Positions 1 through 7,575 of a stretch of DNA of 19,852 nucleotides are shown piece after piece. The position numbers were made by a program, and so were the translations under genes. Below the pieces are notes generated by a model. The model was not told where the DNA came from and ran no database searches. It worked only from the letters and a program-made list of their open reading frames with translations. The stretch is from JAMOQA01 sp964582785 (lineage in GTDB: Bacteria; Acidobacteriota; Polarisedimenticolia; J045). Each line of letters starts with the position of its first letter. Positions within the stretch are counted from its first letter, which is position 1. The stretch lies in the NCBI GenBank assembly GCA_964582785.1, contig CAZOTT010000045.1, positions 1 to 19,852 on the forward strand, read 5' to 3'.

Positions 1-202
1 CCCTGTCGCAGAACCCGGCCTGGGCCTCGTCGATGCTGTTGTCGACGACCTCCCACACTAGGTGGTGCAGGCCGCTCGCGCCCTGGTCCCCGATGTACAT
101 GCCGGGCCGCTTGCGAACCGCTTCCAGCCCCTCGAGGACCTTGATCGCGCTCGCGTCGTACCCGGCCTCGCTGCCCGCTCCGGGCCTTTCCTTCTCGGCC
201 AT
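1..202 (-). CDS. gyrB: DNA gyrase subunit B, N-terminal fragment
   Basis: Only the first 67 codons lie in the window; the gene runs off the left edge. GyrB is the ATPase subunit of DNA gyrase, which introduces negative supercoils with GyrA. The visible part shows the start of the GHKL ATPase domain: KVLEGLEAVRKRPGMYIGD at about residues 20-38 and HHLVWEVVDNSIDEA further on, which contains the Asn that coordinates Mg-ATP in this family. The ATG at 202-200 is preceded by GAGGGA two bases away, a usable ribosome binding site. It lies 21 bp after the recF stop, so it is probably the last visible member of a dnaA-dnaN-recF-gyrB cluster. About 14 residues precede the conserved core, which is ordinary. 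Identification is very secure. Confidence 0.97.
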   Translation of the reverse strand, partial: MAEKERPGAGSEAGYDASAIKVLEGLEAVRKRPGMYIGDQGASGLHHLVWEVVDNSIDEAQAGFCDR

Positions 203-223
203 CGTCCCTCGCCCGCCGGCCGC

Positions 224-1324
224 TCACCCGCGGCCGACCTCGTCGATCCTTCCGCCCCGCACCGCCAGACGCAGGGCCTTCACGTCCTCGCAGAGCCCCG
301 GCTTCGCGGTGCTCGCGATCACCTGTCCCTCTCCCCGGGCCGCCGCCAGCAGCGCCCGCAGCCGCCCGGGATCGAGGTCGCTCTCCACGTCGTCCAGCAC
401 CAGGACCGGGCGCCGGCCCCCGCGCCGCTCGGCGGCGACCCTGGCCTGCGCCAGGGTCAGGACGGCGAGCGCGGCCCGCGCCTGCCCCGCGGAACCCATC
501 CTCAGCAGGTCGATCCCGCCGAGATCCAGCCGGAGGTCGTGCCGGTGGGGCCCCACCGACGTCCAGCCCAGCTTCCGGTCCCGCTCCCGGTGCCGCGCCA
601 GTTCCGCGGCCAGCGCCTCCTTCTCCTGCCCGGGCGTCCCCGCCCCTCTCGTCTCCTCCTCCACGTACCTCAGCCGCGCGCGGCTTCCCTCCGGGAAGAG
701 GTCCGGCCACCCGGCCATGTGCCGCTGCCAGGCGGCGACCAGGGCCCGCCTCCTGGCGGCCACCCGCTGCCCCCGGTCGGCGAGGACCTCCTCCCACGGT
801 TCCAGTTGGGAATCCCCCGCGCCCTCCTTCAGCAGCCGGTTCCTCTGGGCCAGGGCGCGCCGGTACTCGGCCAGGTCCCGCAGGTGCGTTCCGTCGGCCA
901 CGGCGGTCGCCCGGTCGAGGACCCGCCGCCGCTCCGACCCGCTGCCGGCGAGCCGGGAGGGCGTGTCTCCGGCCAGGACCAGCACCGGGAGAAACCCCAA
1001 GTATTCCGCCAACTTAGATGGATATTCTCGCACGAAAAGCCGCCGCGCGCCACGCTCCCGGCCCAGCTCGAGACCCAGCGTGAACTCGCCCCCCGCGGGC
1101 CCGGCGACCCCTCCCCGGAGGACCAGCCGGGGCGCCCCCAGGCGGATCGCGTCCCGCGCCCGCGCGGACCGGAACGAGCGGGTCGTCGCCAGCAGGTAGA
1201 CCCCCTCGAGCAGGCTCGTCTTCCCCTGGGCGTTCTCCCCGGTGACCAGGACCAGGTCCGCGTCGAGGCCCACCCTCCCGGGCACCAGGTTCCGGAGCCC
1301 CTCGTGCTCCAGCCAGGCGATCAC
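224..1324 (-). CDS. recF: DNA replication and repair protein RecF
   Basis: A 366-aa SMC-like ATPase that helps load RecA at single-strand gaps with RecO and RecR. Walker A is GENAQGKT at residues 29-36, preceded by the RecF-typical start MIAWLEHEGLRNL. The ABC signature region is GSAGQARAALAVLTLAQA, and Walker B with the D-loop is PVLVLDDVESDLD. Length matches the family (about 350-380 aa). The start is GTG at 1324-1322, only 7 bp after the dnaN stop, with no strong ribosome binding site of its own, so translational coupling to dnaN is likely. The gene follows dnaN directly and precedes gyrB, the classical order. No small S4-like or DUF721 gene sits between recF and its neighbours. Identification rests on motifs plus synteny. 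Confidence 0.97.
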   Translation of the reverse strand: MIAWLEHEGLRNLVPGRVGLDADLVLVTGENAQGKTSLLEGVYLLATTRSFRSARARDAIRLGAPRLVLRGGVAGPAGGEFTLGLELGRERGARRLFVREYPSKLAEYLGFLPVLVLAGDTPSRLAGSGSERRRVLDRATAVADGTHLRDLAEYRRALAQRNRLLKEGAGDSQLEPWEEVLADRGQRVAARRRALVAAWQRHMAGWPDLFPEGSRARLRYVEEETRGAGTPGQEKEALAAELARHRERDRKLGWTSVGPHRHDLRLDLGGIDLLRMGSAGQARAALAVLTLAQARVAAERRGGRRPVLVLDDVESDLDPGRLRALLAAARGEGQVIASTAKPGLCEDVKALRLAVRGGRIDEVGRG

Positions 1325-1331
1325 GCGGCGC

Positions 1332-2471
1332 TCAGCGGGCGTCCGGCAGGGCCATCGGCATCACGATGTAGAGGTCCTCGACCCCCTCCTGCGTCTCTTC
1401 CCGGACCGGCTGGAAGAGCCCCTGGGTCATCGCCTCCCCGAGGGAAACGCGGACCCGCCCGCTCCCGGTCACCGCCAGGAAGTCGACCAGGTACTGGGCG
1501 TTGAAGCCGATGGCCAGTTCCCCGCCGTCGTACTCGACCGGCAGCTCGATCCTGCCCATCCCCCCCCTGGCGTTCCAGCTCGACACGACCAGGTTCCCCT
1601 TGCCGAGGTCGAGCCGCACCAGGCGCGACTGCTCCTGGGAGAGGTGGGAGACCCCCTCCAGCGCCCCGCGGAACTCCTTCGCGTCGATCTCGAAGACCTT
1701 GTCGTTGGCCGCCGGGATCACCTTCCGGTAGTCGGGGAACGTGTCGTTCTTCAGGGACGTCTCGAGCTCCCGGTCTCCCACCTGGACGAACAGGTGGCTC
1801 GGCGTGGCCCAGAGGAAGGCGTCCCCCTCGTGGTCCGCCGCCAGCTTCTGGATCTCCGCCAGGGCCTTCCGGGGAACGATCATCTGGGGAACCTCGTCCC
1901 CGACCACCTGGATCGGCCGCCGCCGGAGGGCGAGTCGCCGCCCGTCGGTCCCGACCATGGCCAGCTGGCCGGACTCGATCTCCCACAGGGCGCCGCCCAG
2001 GGAGTACCGGGGATCGTCCACCGTGATGGTGAACAGGACACCCCGGATCATCTCCGCCAGGGTGGGCGCCGCGATCACCGCCGTCGCCTCCCCCTCCCTC
2101 CGGGGCAGGGTCGGGAAGTTCCCGGTGTCCGCCGCGGGAAGCCGGAAGTGCCGGCGCTCCGCCTCGACCTGCAGCTTTCTCTCCCCCCGGTCGTCCGGGT
2201 GCCGCAGGTCCACCGTTCCAGCGGGCATCCGCCGCATCGTCTCGTGCAGGTCCCGGGCCTCGACGAGGATCTCGCCCGGCTCCTCCACGTCCGCGGTGAC
2301 CTGGGTGACGACCCCGACTTCGAGGTCGGTGGCGGTGAGGACCAACCGGTTGTCGTCCCGCGCCTCGAGGCGGACGTTCTTCAGCTCCTCGATGGGGGCC
2401 TTCCGGTCGACGATCCCCTGGAGGACGGAAAGCTCCGTTACCAGGGAGGCCTGGTCAACGATCAGCTTCAT
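1332..2471 (-). CDS. dnaN: DNA polymerase III subunit beta (sliding clamp)
   Basis: A 379-aa beta clamp, close to the usual 366-380 aa. It forms a ring dimer around DNA and tethers the replicative polymerase and other factors. The N-terminus MKLIVDQASLVTELSVLQGI and the C-terminal stretch ending YIVMPMAL are typical; the latter forms part of the hydrophobic peptide-binding pocket (compare MPMRL in E. coli). The reading frame is open upstream to 2720, but the ATG at 2471-2469 is the proper start: it begins at the conserved family N-terminus and has GGAGGG eight bases upstream. It is followed 7 bp later by recF and preceded by a 280-bp gap after dnaA. Confidence 0.97.
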   Translation of the reverse strand: MKLIVDQASLVTELSVLQGIVDRKAPIEELKNVRLEARDDNRLVLTATDLEVGVVTQVTADVEEPGEILVEARDLHETMRRMPAGTVDLRHPDDRGERKLQVEAERRHFRLPAADTGNFPTLPRREGEATAVIAAPTLAEMIRGVLFTITVDDPRYSLGGALWEIESGQLAMVGTDGRRLALRRRPIQVVGDEVPQMIVPRKALAEIQKLAADHEGDAFLWATPSHLFVQVGDRELETSLKNDTFPDYRKVIPAANDKVFEIDAKEFRGALEGVSHLSQEQSRLVRLDLGKGNLVVSSWNARGGMGRIELPVEYDGGELAIGFNAQYLVDFLAVTGSGRVRVSLGEAMTQGLFQPVREETQEGVEDLYIVMPMALPDAR

Positions 2472-2751
2472 CGGGGAAACCCTCCGCGGCTCTCCTGCCC
2501 GGGGGCCGGGGAACCGAAGAAAGGAAAACGGCAGGTGATGGTTGTTTCCAGTACCGACAGCAGGGACGTGGACCCGGTGGACGGGGGCAGCGAACCCCTG
2601 GTGGCAGGGAAGTTGGAAGGATCGGGTCGGTGGACGGGGCGGTGGGCGAAGGGGTGGGCGGCCGGGGGAGGGAGTCGGCGCGCCGACAAGGGGCAGCCCA
2701 TCCACGGCCAGGGCCTGCACAGGGGTGTGGAAAGGGTGGACGTGCCGGGGG
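2472..2751. other. dnaA-dnaN intergenic gap, possible origin element
   Basis: This 280-bp gap has no recognisable gene; the dnaN frame stays open through it, but the translation is low-complexity. Positions 2581-2700 are strikingly G-rich on the plus strand. A DnaA-box-like word CTTTCCACA lies on the minus strand at 2726-2734 (two mismatches to TTATCCACA), and a weaker one, CCATCCACG, lies at 2698-2706. A short A-rich patch at 2516-2531 is the least GC-rich segment. Hand-counted GC skew changes sign across this gap. Several bacteria place oriC, or one half of it, between dnaA and dnaN, so this is one of two origin candidates. Box density is low, so confidence is modest. Confidence 0.35.
2726..2734 (-). 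promoter_or_regulatory. DnaA-box-like site
   Basis: The minus strand reads CTTTCCACA. It shares the TCCACA core with the E. coli box and differs at positions 1 and 3. It lies 18 bp past the dnaA stop codon, in the dnaA-dnaN gap. A single degenerate box is weak evidence. Confidence 0.3.
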
Positions 2752-4095
2752 TCACCGGAGCTCCTCCTCGATGTCCGTCAGCATCTTCTGCAGCGCGGGG
2801 TCGGTGGCCGCCAGGTTCTCGATCTTGCGGACGGCGTGGAGGACGGTCGTGTGGTGCTTCCCCCCGAAGGCCTGCCCGATCTGGGGCAGGCTCTTCCCGG
2901 CGAGCTTCTTGCCGAGGTACATCGCCACCTGGCGGGGGAAGGCGATGTGCCGGGAGTTCGTCTTCGACTTGATCTCCGAGACCTTGAGGTCGAAGCGGCG
3001 GGCGACGACCCGGATGATCGCATCGAGGGAGACCGGTTCCGGCTCCGCCGGGAGGAGCATCCGGAGGACCTCCCGGGCCAGCTTCAGGGAGGGCTGCTCG
3101 TGGCGGAGGGAGGCGGACGCCATCAGGGTGATCAGGCACCCTTCCAGCTCCCGGATGTTGCTCTTGACCTGCCCCGCCAGGTAGAGGGCGACGTCCGAGG
3201 GGAGGTCCCACTGCCGGCGGGCCGCCATCTTGCGCAGGATGGCGACCTTGGTCTCGAGGTCCGGGGGCTGGATGTCGGCGATCAGGCCCCACTCGAACCG
3301 GCTCCGCAGGCGCTCCTCGAGGGACCGGATCTGGCGCGGGGGGCAGTCGGAGGTGATCACGATCTGGCGCCCCGCGTCGTAGAGGGCGTTGAAGGTGTGG
3401 AAGAACTCCTCCTGGGTGCTCTCCTTGCCGGCGAGGAACTGGATGTCGTCGACGAGGAGGACGTCGACGGAGCGGTACCGGTCCCGGAAGGCGGCGGTGT
3501 CCTTGAAACGGATCGCGTGGATCAGCTCGTTGACGAACTGCTCCGAGGTCAGGTAGCGGAGGCGGGCGCCGGGCCGGGTCCGGAGGAGGCGGTTGCCGAT
3601 CGCCTGCATCAGGTGGGTCTTCCCCAGCCCGACCCCCCCGTAGACGTAGAGGGGGTTGTAGGTGCGGCCCGGCTGGTCGGCGACGGCGAGGGCCGCGGCG
3701 TGGGCGAACTGGTTGCAGCTCGAGACGACGAAGTTCTCGAAGGTGTACTTCGGGTTCAGGCGGACGTCGGCCGGGGCCGGGGAGGCGGGCCGGGCGGGAG
3801 TGGCGGAGCCGCCGGGTTCCGGGGCGGGCGCCGACGAGGGGACGAACTCCACCCGGGAGGCGGGGATCCCGGCCCGGGGCAGGGCGTCGAGGATCGCCGG
3901 CAGGTACCGGCTCCGGATCCACTCGACGAACATCTCGTTGGGGACGGCGACGCGGAGGGTTTCCCCGTCGTGGGAGTGGTAACTCGTCGGTCGGAACCAC
4001 GTCTCGAACTCGCCGGGTTTCAGGTGGTCCCGCAGGACCTCGAGGACCCGGTTCCAGGGCCCCCCCGGGGAGGTCGCCAGCGCCTGGTTTTCCAC
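2752..4095 (-). CDS. dnaA: Chromosomal replication initiator protein DnaA
   Basis: A 447-aa AAA+ initiator that binds DnaA boxes at oriC, forms a helical oligomer and melts the origin. Domain I spans about residues 12-85, with WNRVLEVLRDHLKPGEFETW. A Pro/Ala-rich linker (domain II) covers about 86-112. The AAA+ core starts at YTFENFVV (about 117), with Walker A GGVGLGKT at 153-160 and Walker B LLVDDIQFL at 213-221. Domain IV carries the helix-turn-helix DNA-binding region, with FGGKHHTTVLHA around 410-421. That motif reads GKHHTT where E. coli has GRDHTT. The frame is open to an ATG at 4164, but GTG at 4095-4093 is preferred: it has GGGGGA eight bases upstream and gives the normal family N-terminus. 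The start codon lies within the DnaA-box-like word at 4088-4096, so autoregulation is possible. Confidence 0.97.
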   Translation of the reverse strand: MENQALATSPGGPWNRVLEVLRDHLKPGEFETWFRPTSYHSHDGETLRVAVPNEMFVEWIRSRYLPAILDALPRAGIPASRVEFVPSSAPAPEPGGSATPARPASPAPADVRLNPKYTFENFVVSSCNQFAHAAALAVADQPGRTYNPLYVYGGVGLGKTHLMQAIGNRLLRTRPGARLRYLTSEQFVNELIHAIRFKDTAAFRDRYRSVDVLLVDDIQFLAGKESTQEEFFHTFNALYDAGRQIVITSDCPPRQIRSLEERLRSRFEWGLIADIQPPDLETKVAILRKMAARRQWDLPSDVALYLAGQVKSNIRELEGCLITLMASASLRHEQPSLKLAREVLRMLLPAEPEPVSLDAIIRVVARRFDLKVSEIKSKTNSRHIAFPRQVAMYLGKKLAGKSLPQIGQAFGGKHHTTVLHAVRKIENLAATDPALQKMLTDIEEELR

Positions 4096-4096
4096 A
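4088..4096 (+). promoter_or_regulatory. DnaA-box-like site over the dnaA start codon
   Basis: The plus strand reads TTTTCCACA, one mismatch from TTATCCACA and within the relaxed TTWTNCACA consensus. It covers the GTG start of dnaA, because GTGGAAAA is also the first codons of the gene. The same nine bases recur at 4394-4402. Confidence 0.45.
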
Positions 4097-4156
4097 GCCC
4101 TATCCCCCTGCCCGGCCGGGAGGTTGCCGGCCGGGGCCCGTGGAAATGCACACACG

Positions 4157-4165
4157 ATTTCCACA
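4157..4165 (+). promoter_or_regulatory. DnaA-box-like site
   Basis: ATTTCCACA, two mismatches from TTATCCACA. With the oppositely oriented ATTTCCACG at 4139-4147 it forms a closely spaced inverted pair just upstream of dnaA. Confidence 0.35.
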
Positions 4166-4393
4166 GCGGTGGATCGTTATCTCGTTCCGGAACCCCTTGT
4201 TTTTCAGGGAATTGCGAACGACAGCCCCGCGTGCGTCTCGCTTCCGTGCCACCCGTGGCCTCGCGGGCGGAGCCCTGGTCCGACCCTGCCCGAGCCTGTC
4301 CAGCCTGTCGTGCGGGAACCCGCGTTCCACCACCCCGGTGGAGAGGCGAAGACTACCACCCGGGGACTCCCCGGCACAAGGGCCCCGGGCCGG

Positions 4394-4402
4394 TTTTCCA
4401 CA
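4394..4402 (+). promoter_or_regulatory. DnaA-box-like site
   Basis: TTTTCCACA, identical to the word over the dnaA start codon and one mismatch from the E. coli consensus. It sits in the middle of the 661-bp gap upstream of dnaA. Confidence 0.4.
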
Positions 4403-4692
4403 ACCCCCGGGGGGAGAAAAGGATCCGCACCGCGGCGCCGCCGGCGTCCGGGGCCGCGAGCGGGGAAGGGGTCGGAAGGGGTCGCAACCCGGCCCCGGTG
4501 TCTCCGGCAACGGGGTGTGAAGTGCTCCCGGAACGCCGCCCGGATTTCCACGCGGCCGCCGGCGCAGGACTCGCCTTCTCCCGCCCCCGCCTGGAGGGAG
4601 CGTCCGGGAAGAGGTCCAGCCTGGGGGACGGACGGGCGTTCCACCCCTGTTCCGGGCGCACCGGGATCACGGTGCGCTGGCCCGGGCCCCCG

Positions 4693-4798
4693 TCCCGGCC
4701 GTCCGCGGCCGAGCCGTTGCCGGGCGGTTCCGGCCGGAGCCGGGCCTGCGGGAGGATCAGTCCCGGTCGTCCGTGGCCGAGCCGTTGCCGGTGGCTTC
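4693..4798. repeat. Direct repeat copying the khpB 3' end
   Basis: A 38-bp segment at 4761-4798, which encodes the last codons of khpB, recurs at 4693-4730 in the non-coding DNA just downstream, with about five differences. The offset is 68 bp. The shared core is GGCCGAGCCGTTGCCGG. This looks like a local tandem duplication that has begun to diverge. No function is evident. Confidence 0.75.
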
Positions 4799-5635
4799 CC
4801 GGTCGCCGGGGGCGGGCTTCCCGTCCTCCCCCTTTTTCCGGGCGGGGGCGACGTGGAGCCGCCGCTGGTAGCCCGAGCCGGTAGAGAAGGTGCGGATCCC
4901 CTCGATCTCTGCCAGCGCCAGGTGGACGAGGCGGCGCTCGTACGGCCCCATCGGGGGCATCCGGCGGGTCCTGCCGGTTTCGAGGACCTCCCGGGCGAGG
5001 CGGCGGGCCTTTTCCACCAGCCGGGCTTCCGCAGCCTCCCGGTGGCCTCCCGCGTCCACGGAGACCCGCCCGTCGAGGCGGCCGTCCTTCTGGAGGATCC
5101 GGTTCGCCAGGTACTGGAAAGCGTCGAGTCCCTCGGCGTTCTCCTCGAGAAGGAGGGGGACGTCCTCCCCCTCGAGCCTGACCCGCAGGCCCGCCGGGGT
5201 CTCGGTCACCCCGGCCACCCGGAGGTCCAGGTCGAAGCCGGCGATCAGTCCCCGGCACAGCGTCCCGAGGATCTCCGCCGGGTCGGTCACGTCGGCGGGG
5301 GGCAGCAGGGGCGGGAGGTCCGGGGCCGGGGGCTCCTCGTCCCGCTCCCGGCGCCGGCCCCGTCCCCGGTCGCGCCGGTCCCCGCGCCGCTCCTCCCGTC
5401 GCTCGCCGCCGCCGCCCCGGCGGACCGGGTCGCCGGCGTCGAAGCGGGGGGTGACCCCCTCCCGGGGCCGGACGGCGATCGTCACCCGGGCGCTTCCCGG
5501 GTCGACGGGGCCGACCTTCGGCTGCTCGATGATCTCGATCTCGAGGTCCTGCCGCCGCAGGCCGAAATGTTTCCGGGCGGCGGCCACCGCCTCGGTCATG
5601 TCCCTGCCGGTGAACCGTACCTGGTCGTCGCTCAT
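4757..5635 (-). CDS. khpB: KhpB/Jag-type RNA-binding protein (Jag_N, KH, R3H)
   Basis: A 292-aa protein of the Jag/KhpB (EloR) family, cytoplasmic RNA-binding proteins usually encoded next to yidC. The Jag_N domain spans residues 7-55 (FTGRDMTEAVAAARKHFGL). An Arg/Gly-rich, highly charged linker covers about 66-100. A KH-like domain runs about 120-195, with GLDAFQYLANRIL at 169-181. The R3H domain spans about 203-265, with the Arg-x3-His motif at R234/H238 in PYERRLVHLAL. In the KH domain, the position where relatives carry a GxxG loop reads EENA (164-167). The frame extends upstream to 5773, but ATG at 5635 is preferred: it has GAGG eight bases upstream and the family N-terminus follows directly. 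The gene is 134 bp downstream of yidC on the same strand. Confidence 0.9.
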   Translation of the reverse strand: MSDDQVRFTGRDMTEAVAAARKHFGLRRQDLEIEIIEQPKVGPVDPGSARVTIAVRPREGVTPRFDAGDPVRRGGGGERREERRGDRRDRGRGRRRERDEEPPAPDLPPLLPPADVTDPAEILGTLCRGLIAGFDLDLRVAGVTETPAGLRVRLEGEDVPLLLEENAEGLDAFQYLANRILQKDGRLDGRVSVDAGGHREAAEARLVEKARRLAREVLETGRTRRMPPMGPYERRLVHLALAEIEGIRTFSTGSGYQRRLHVAPARKKGEDGKPAPGDREATGNGSATDDRD

Positions 5636-5769
5636 CGTCGTCGCCTCACTTCGTCGTCGTCTCGCCCGGGCGTGCGCCCGGGCGAGGGGAACGGGCTCCC
5701 GGGTCCCGGACCGTCCTTCCTTCGCCGGCCATCTCCTGCGGGACTCCGTCCCCTTCCCGCACGTACCTC

Positions 5770-7575
5770 TCATTTCGCCCGGGGGCCGCCGCCCGCGCCG
5801 GCGGTGGCCGCCTCGGCGTGCCGGTTGATCAGGACCTGCTGCACGATCCCGAGGACGTTGTTCGTCAGCCAGTAGACGACGAGTCCCGAGGGCAGCTTGA
5901 GGAAGAACCAGGTGAACATCACCGGCATGATCAGCATCATCCGCTGCTGGCTCTTCTGCTGCGGGTCCTCGGTCTTCGTCATCGTCATCAACTGCTGGGC
6001 CAGCATCGTCACCCCCATCACGATCGGGGTGACGTAGTACGGGTCCATCGCGGAGAGGTCCCGGATCCAGCCGAAGAAGGGGGCGCCCCGGAGCTCGATG
6101 CTGACGGTCAGGACCGTGTACATCGCGTAGAGGACCGGGAGCTGGAGGAGCATCGGCAGGCAGCTCGTCAGGGTCGCGGCGGGGTTCACCCCCTCGCGAC
6201 GGTAGAGCTCCATCATCTCCTCGTTCATCTTCCGGCGGGACTCCACGTCACGCTTGTCCCGGTACTTCTCCTTGAGCCGGCGGATCTTCGGCTGGAGGCG
6301 GGCCATGTCCTGCTGGGTCTTCCGCATCTTGACCATCGAGCGGTGGGTCAGGGGGAAGAAGAGCAGGCGAATGACCACGGTGATGATCACGATCGCCCAG
6401 CCCCAGTTGCCGACGAGCCCGTAGAGCCAGCGCAGCGCCAGGTAGAGGGGATGGGCGAGGAAGCCGAAGAATCCCCAGTTGACGAGGGACCGCAGGTCCA
6501 CGCCGAGGGTGCGGTCGGCCGCCTCGAGCACCTCCCCCGACTTGGGGCCCGCCAGGATGGCGATCCGCCGGGCCGCGGAGTCGATCCCCAGCTCCGGCTT
6601 CGGCCGCTCGTGGGCCGGGTCCGCCGGGAAGAGGCGCAGGCGCAGGGGGGCGGGTTCCCCGGGCACCAGGGCGATGGCGAAATACTGGGAGTCGAGGGCG
6701 ATCCAGCGGGGCCCGCTCCCGGCGGTCCACTGGATGTCGCCGTCCACCTTCCGCGGGCGGTACCGCTGGATGCCCCCGGGCAGGGCGGCGACGACGCGGC
6801 CCCGGTAGGCGTACCGGTTCGACTGCTCCGCCTCCGTCGCCTGGCCGATGCCGGGCCCGAAGGCGACCATCGCGGCCGGAACGGGCTGCCCCTCCCGGCG
6901 CACGTCCCACTCGATCCAGGCGAGGTAGCTCTCGTCGTCGGGCAGGTAGAGGGTCTTCTCCACCTCGAGGCCCCGGCCGTCCGCGTAGCGGAACCGGGCC
7001 CGACGGATCCGCGGCACCCGGTCGGGGCCGGGCATGCCGAGCCGTTCCCGGTCCTCCGGCGTGGCCTCGTCGATGTCGAGGACGTACCACGCGCCGGCGA
7101 GGGCATCCCGCAGCGCCTCGTCGTCCACCTCGAGGGCCATCGGCTCCCGCTCGAGGGCGCGGGCGGCGGGGGACACGAGGTCGACGACCCCCTCGTCCGG
7201 GTGCCCCGGAACCAGCTCGTAGCGGGGGAGCTTCCAGGTGATGATCCGGCCACCCCGGGGGGAGAGCCGCAGGCGGGCGCCCTTCGTTTCGAGGGTGACC
7301 GGTTCCGCGCCCGGTTCTCCCTCGATCCGGGGCCAGCCTCCTTCCGGGGCCTCACCGGTGGACCCGGACCCGGGGGCTTCCGCCGCGGGGGCCCCCGTCC
7401 CGGCGGACGGGCCGCCGGCGGGGGTGGACTCCGGGGTGGCCGGCGCCTCCTGCCCGGGGGGCGCCGCCTCGCGGGGCTTCGGCTTCGGCGGCGGGAAGAG
7501 CCAGGTCCAGCCGATCAGGACGAGTGCCGACAGGGCCATGGCCGCCACCAGGCGGCCGATGCCTTCACGATCCAT
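5770..7575 (-). CDS. yidC: Membrane protein insertase YidC
   Basis: A 601-aa YidC/Oxa1/Alb3 insertase that puts proteins into the inner membrane, alone or with SecYEG. An N-terminal membrane anchor spans about residues 8-27, followed by a Pro/Ala/Gly-rich linker (28-85) and a large periplasmic beta domain (about 90-350). The conserved five-helix core starts near 365. It includes the groove arginine in VIRLLFFPL (R403), a charged coiled-coil hairpin at about 415-460 (KMRKTQQDMARLQPKI), LPMLLQLPVLYAMY, and PSGLVVYWLTNNVLGIVQQ near the end. The long periplasmic domain is the diderm-type form. Its ATG overlaps the last 11 bp of yidD, so translation is probably coupled. Confidence 0.97.
   Translation of the reverse strand: MDREGIGRLVAAMALSALVLIGWTWLFPPPKPKPREAAPPGQEAPATPESTPAGGPSAGTGAPAAEAPGSGSTGEAPEGGWPRIEGEPGAEPVTLETKGARLRLSPRGGRIITWKLPRYELVPGHPDEGVVDLVSPAARALEREPMALEVDDEALRDALAGAWYVLDIDEATPEDRERLGMPGPDRVPRIRRARFRYADGRGLEVEKTLYLPDDESYLAWIEWDVRREGQPVPAAMVAFGPGIGQATEAEQSNRYAYRGRVVAALPGGIQRYRPRKVDGDIQWTAGSGPRWIALDSQYFAIALVPGEPAPLRLRLFPADPAHERPKPELGIDSAARRIAILAGPKSGEVLEAADRTLGVDLRSLVNWGFFGFLAHPLYLALRWLYGLVGNWGWAIVIITVVIRLLFFPLTHRSMVKMRKTQQDMARLQPKIRRLKEKYRDKRDVESRRKMNEEMMELYRREGVNPAATLTSCLPMLLQLPVLYAMYTVLTVSIELRGAPFFGWIRDLSAMDPYYVTPIVMGVTMLAQQLMTMTKTEDPQQKSQQRMMLIMPVMFTWFFLKLPSGLVVYWLTNNVLGIVQQVLINRHAEAATAGAGGGPRAK

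Larger units (their letters stand above)
4096..4756. other. dnaA-khpB intergenic region, candidate oriC / dnaA regulatory region
   Basis: A 661-bp stretch with no believable gene; frames are open only because of high GC. It holds several TTTCCAC-type words: 4157-4165 (ATTTCCACA), 4394-4402 (TTTTCCACA), 4544-4552 (ATTTCCACG) and, on the minus strand, 4139-4147 (ATTTCCACG). The least GC-rich patch is about 4192-4222, with CTTGTTTTTCAGGGAATTG. This is the usual type of place for oriC or for DnaA-controlled dnaA promoters. I could not pick a convincing dnaA promoter. Which of the two dnaA-flanking gaps is the functional origin cannot be settled by eye. Confidence 0.5.

Noticed and set aside
2752..4164. 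dnaA starting at the ATG at 4164
   Set aside because: The extra 23 residues are not family-like and cover DnaA-box-like DNA, while the GTG at 4095 has a strong ribosome binding site and gives the normal N-terminus.
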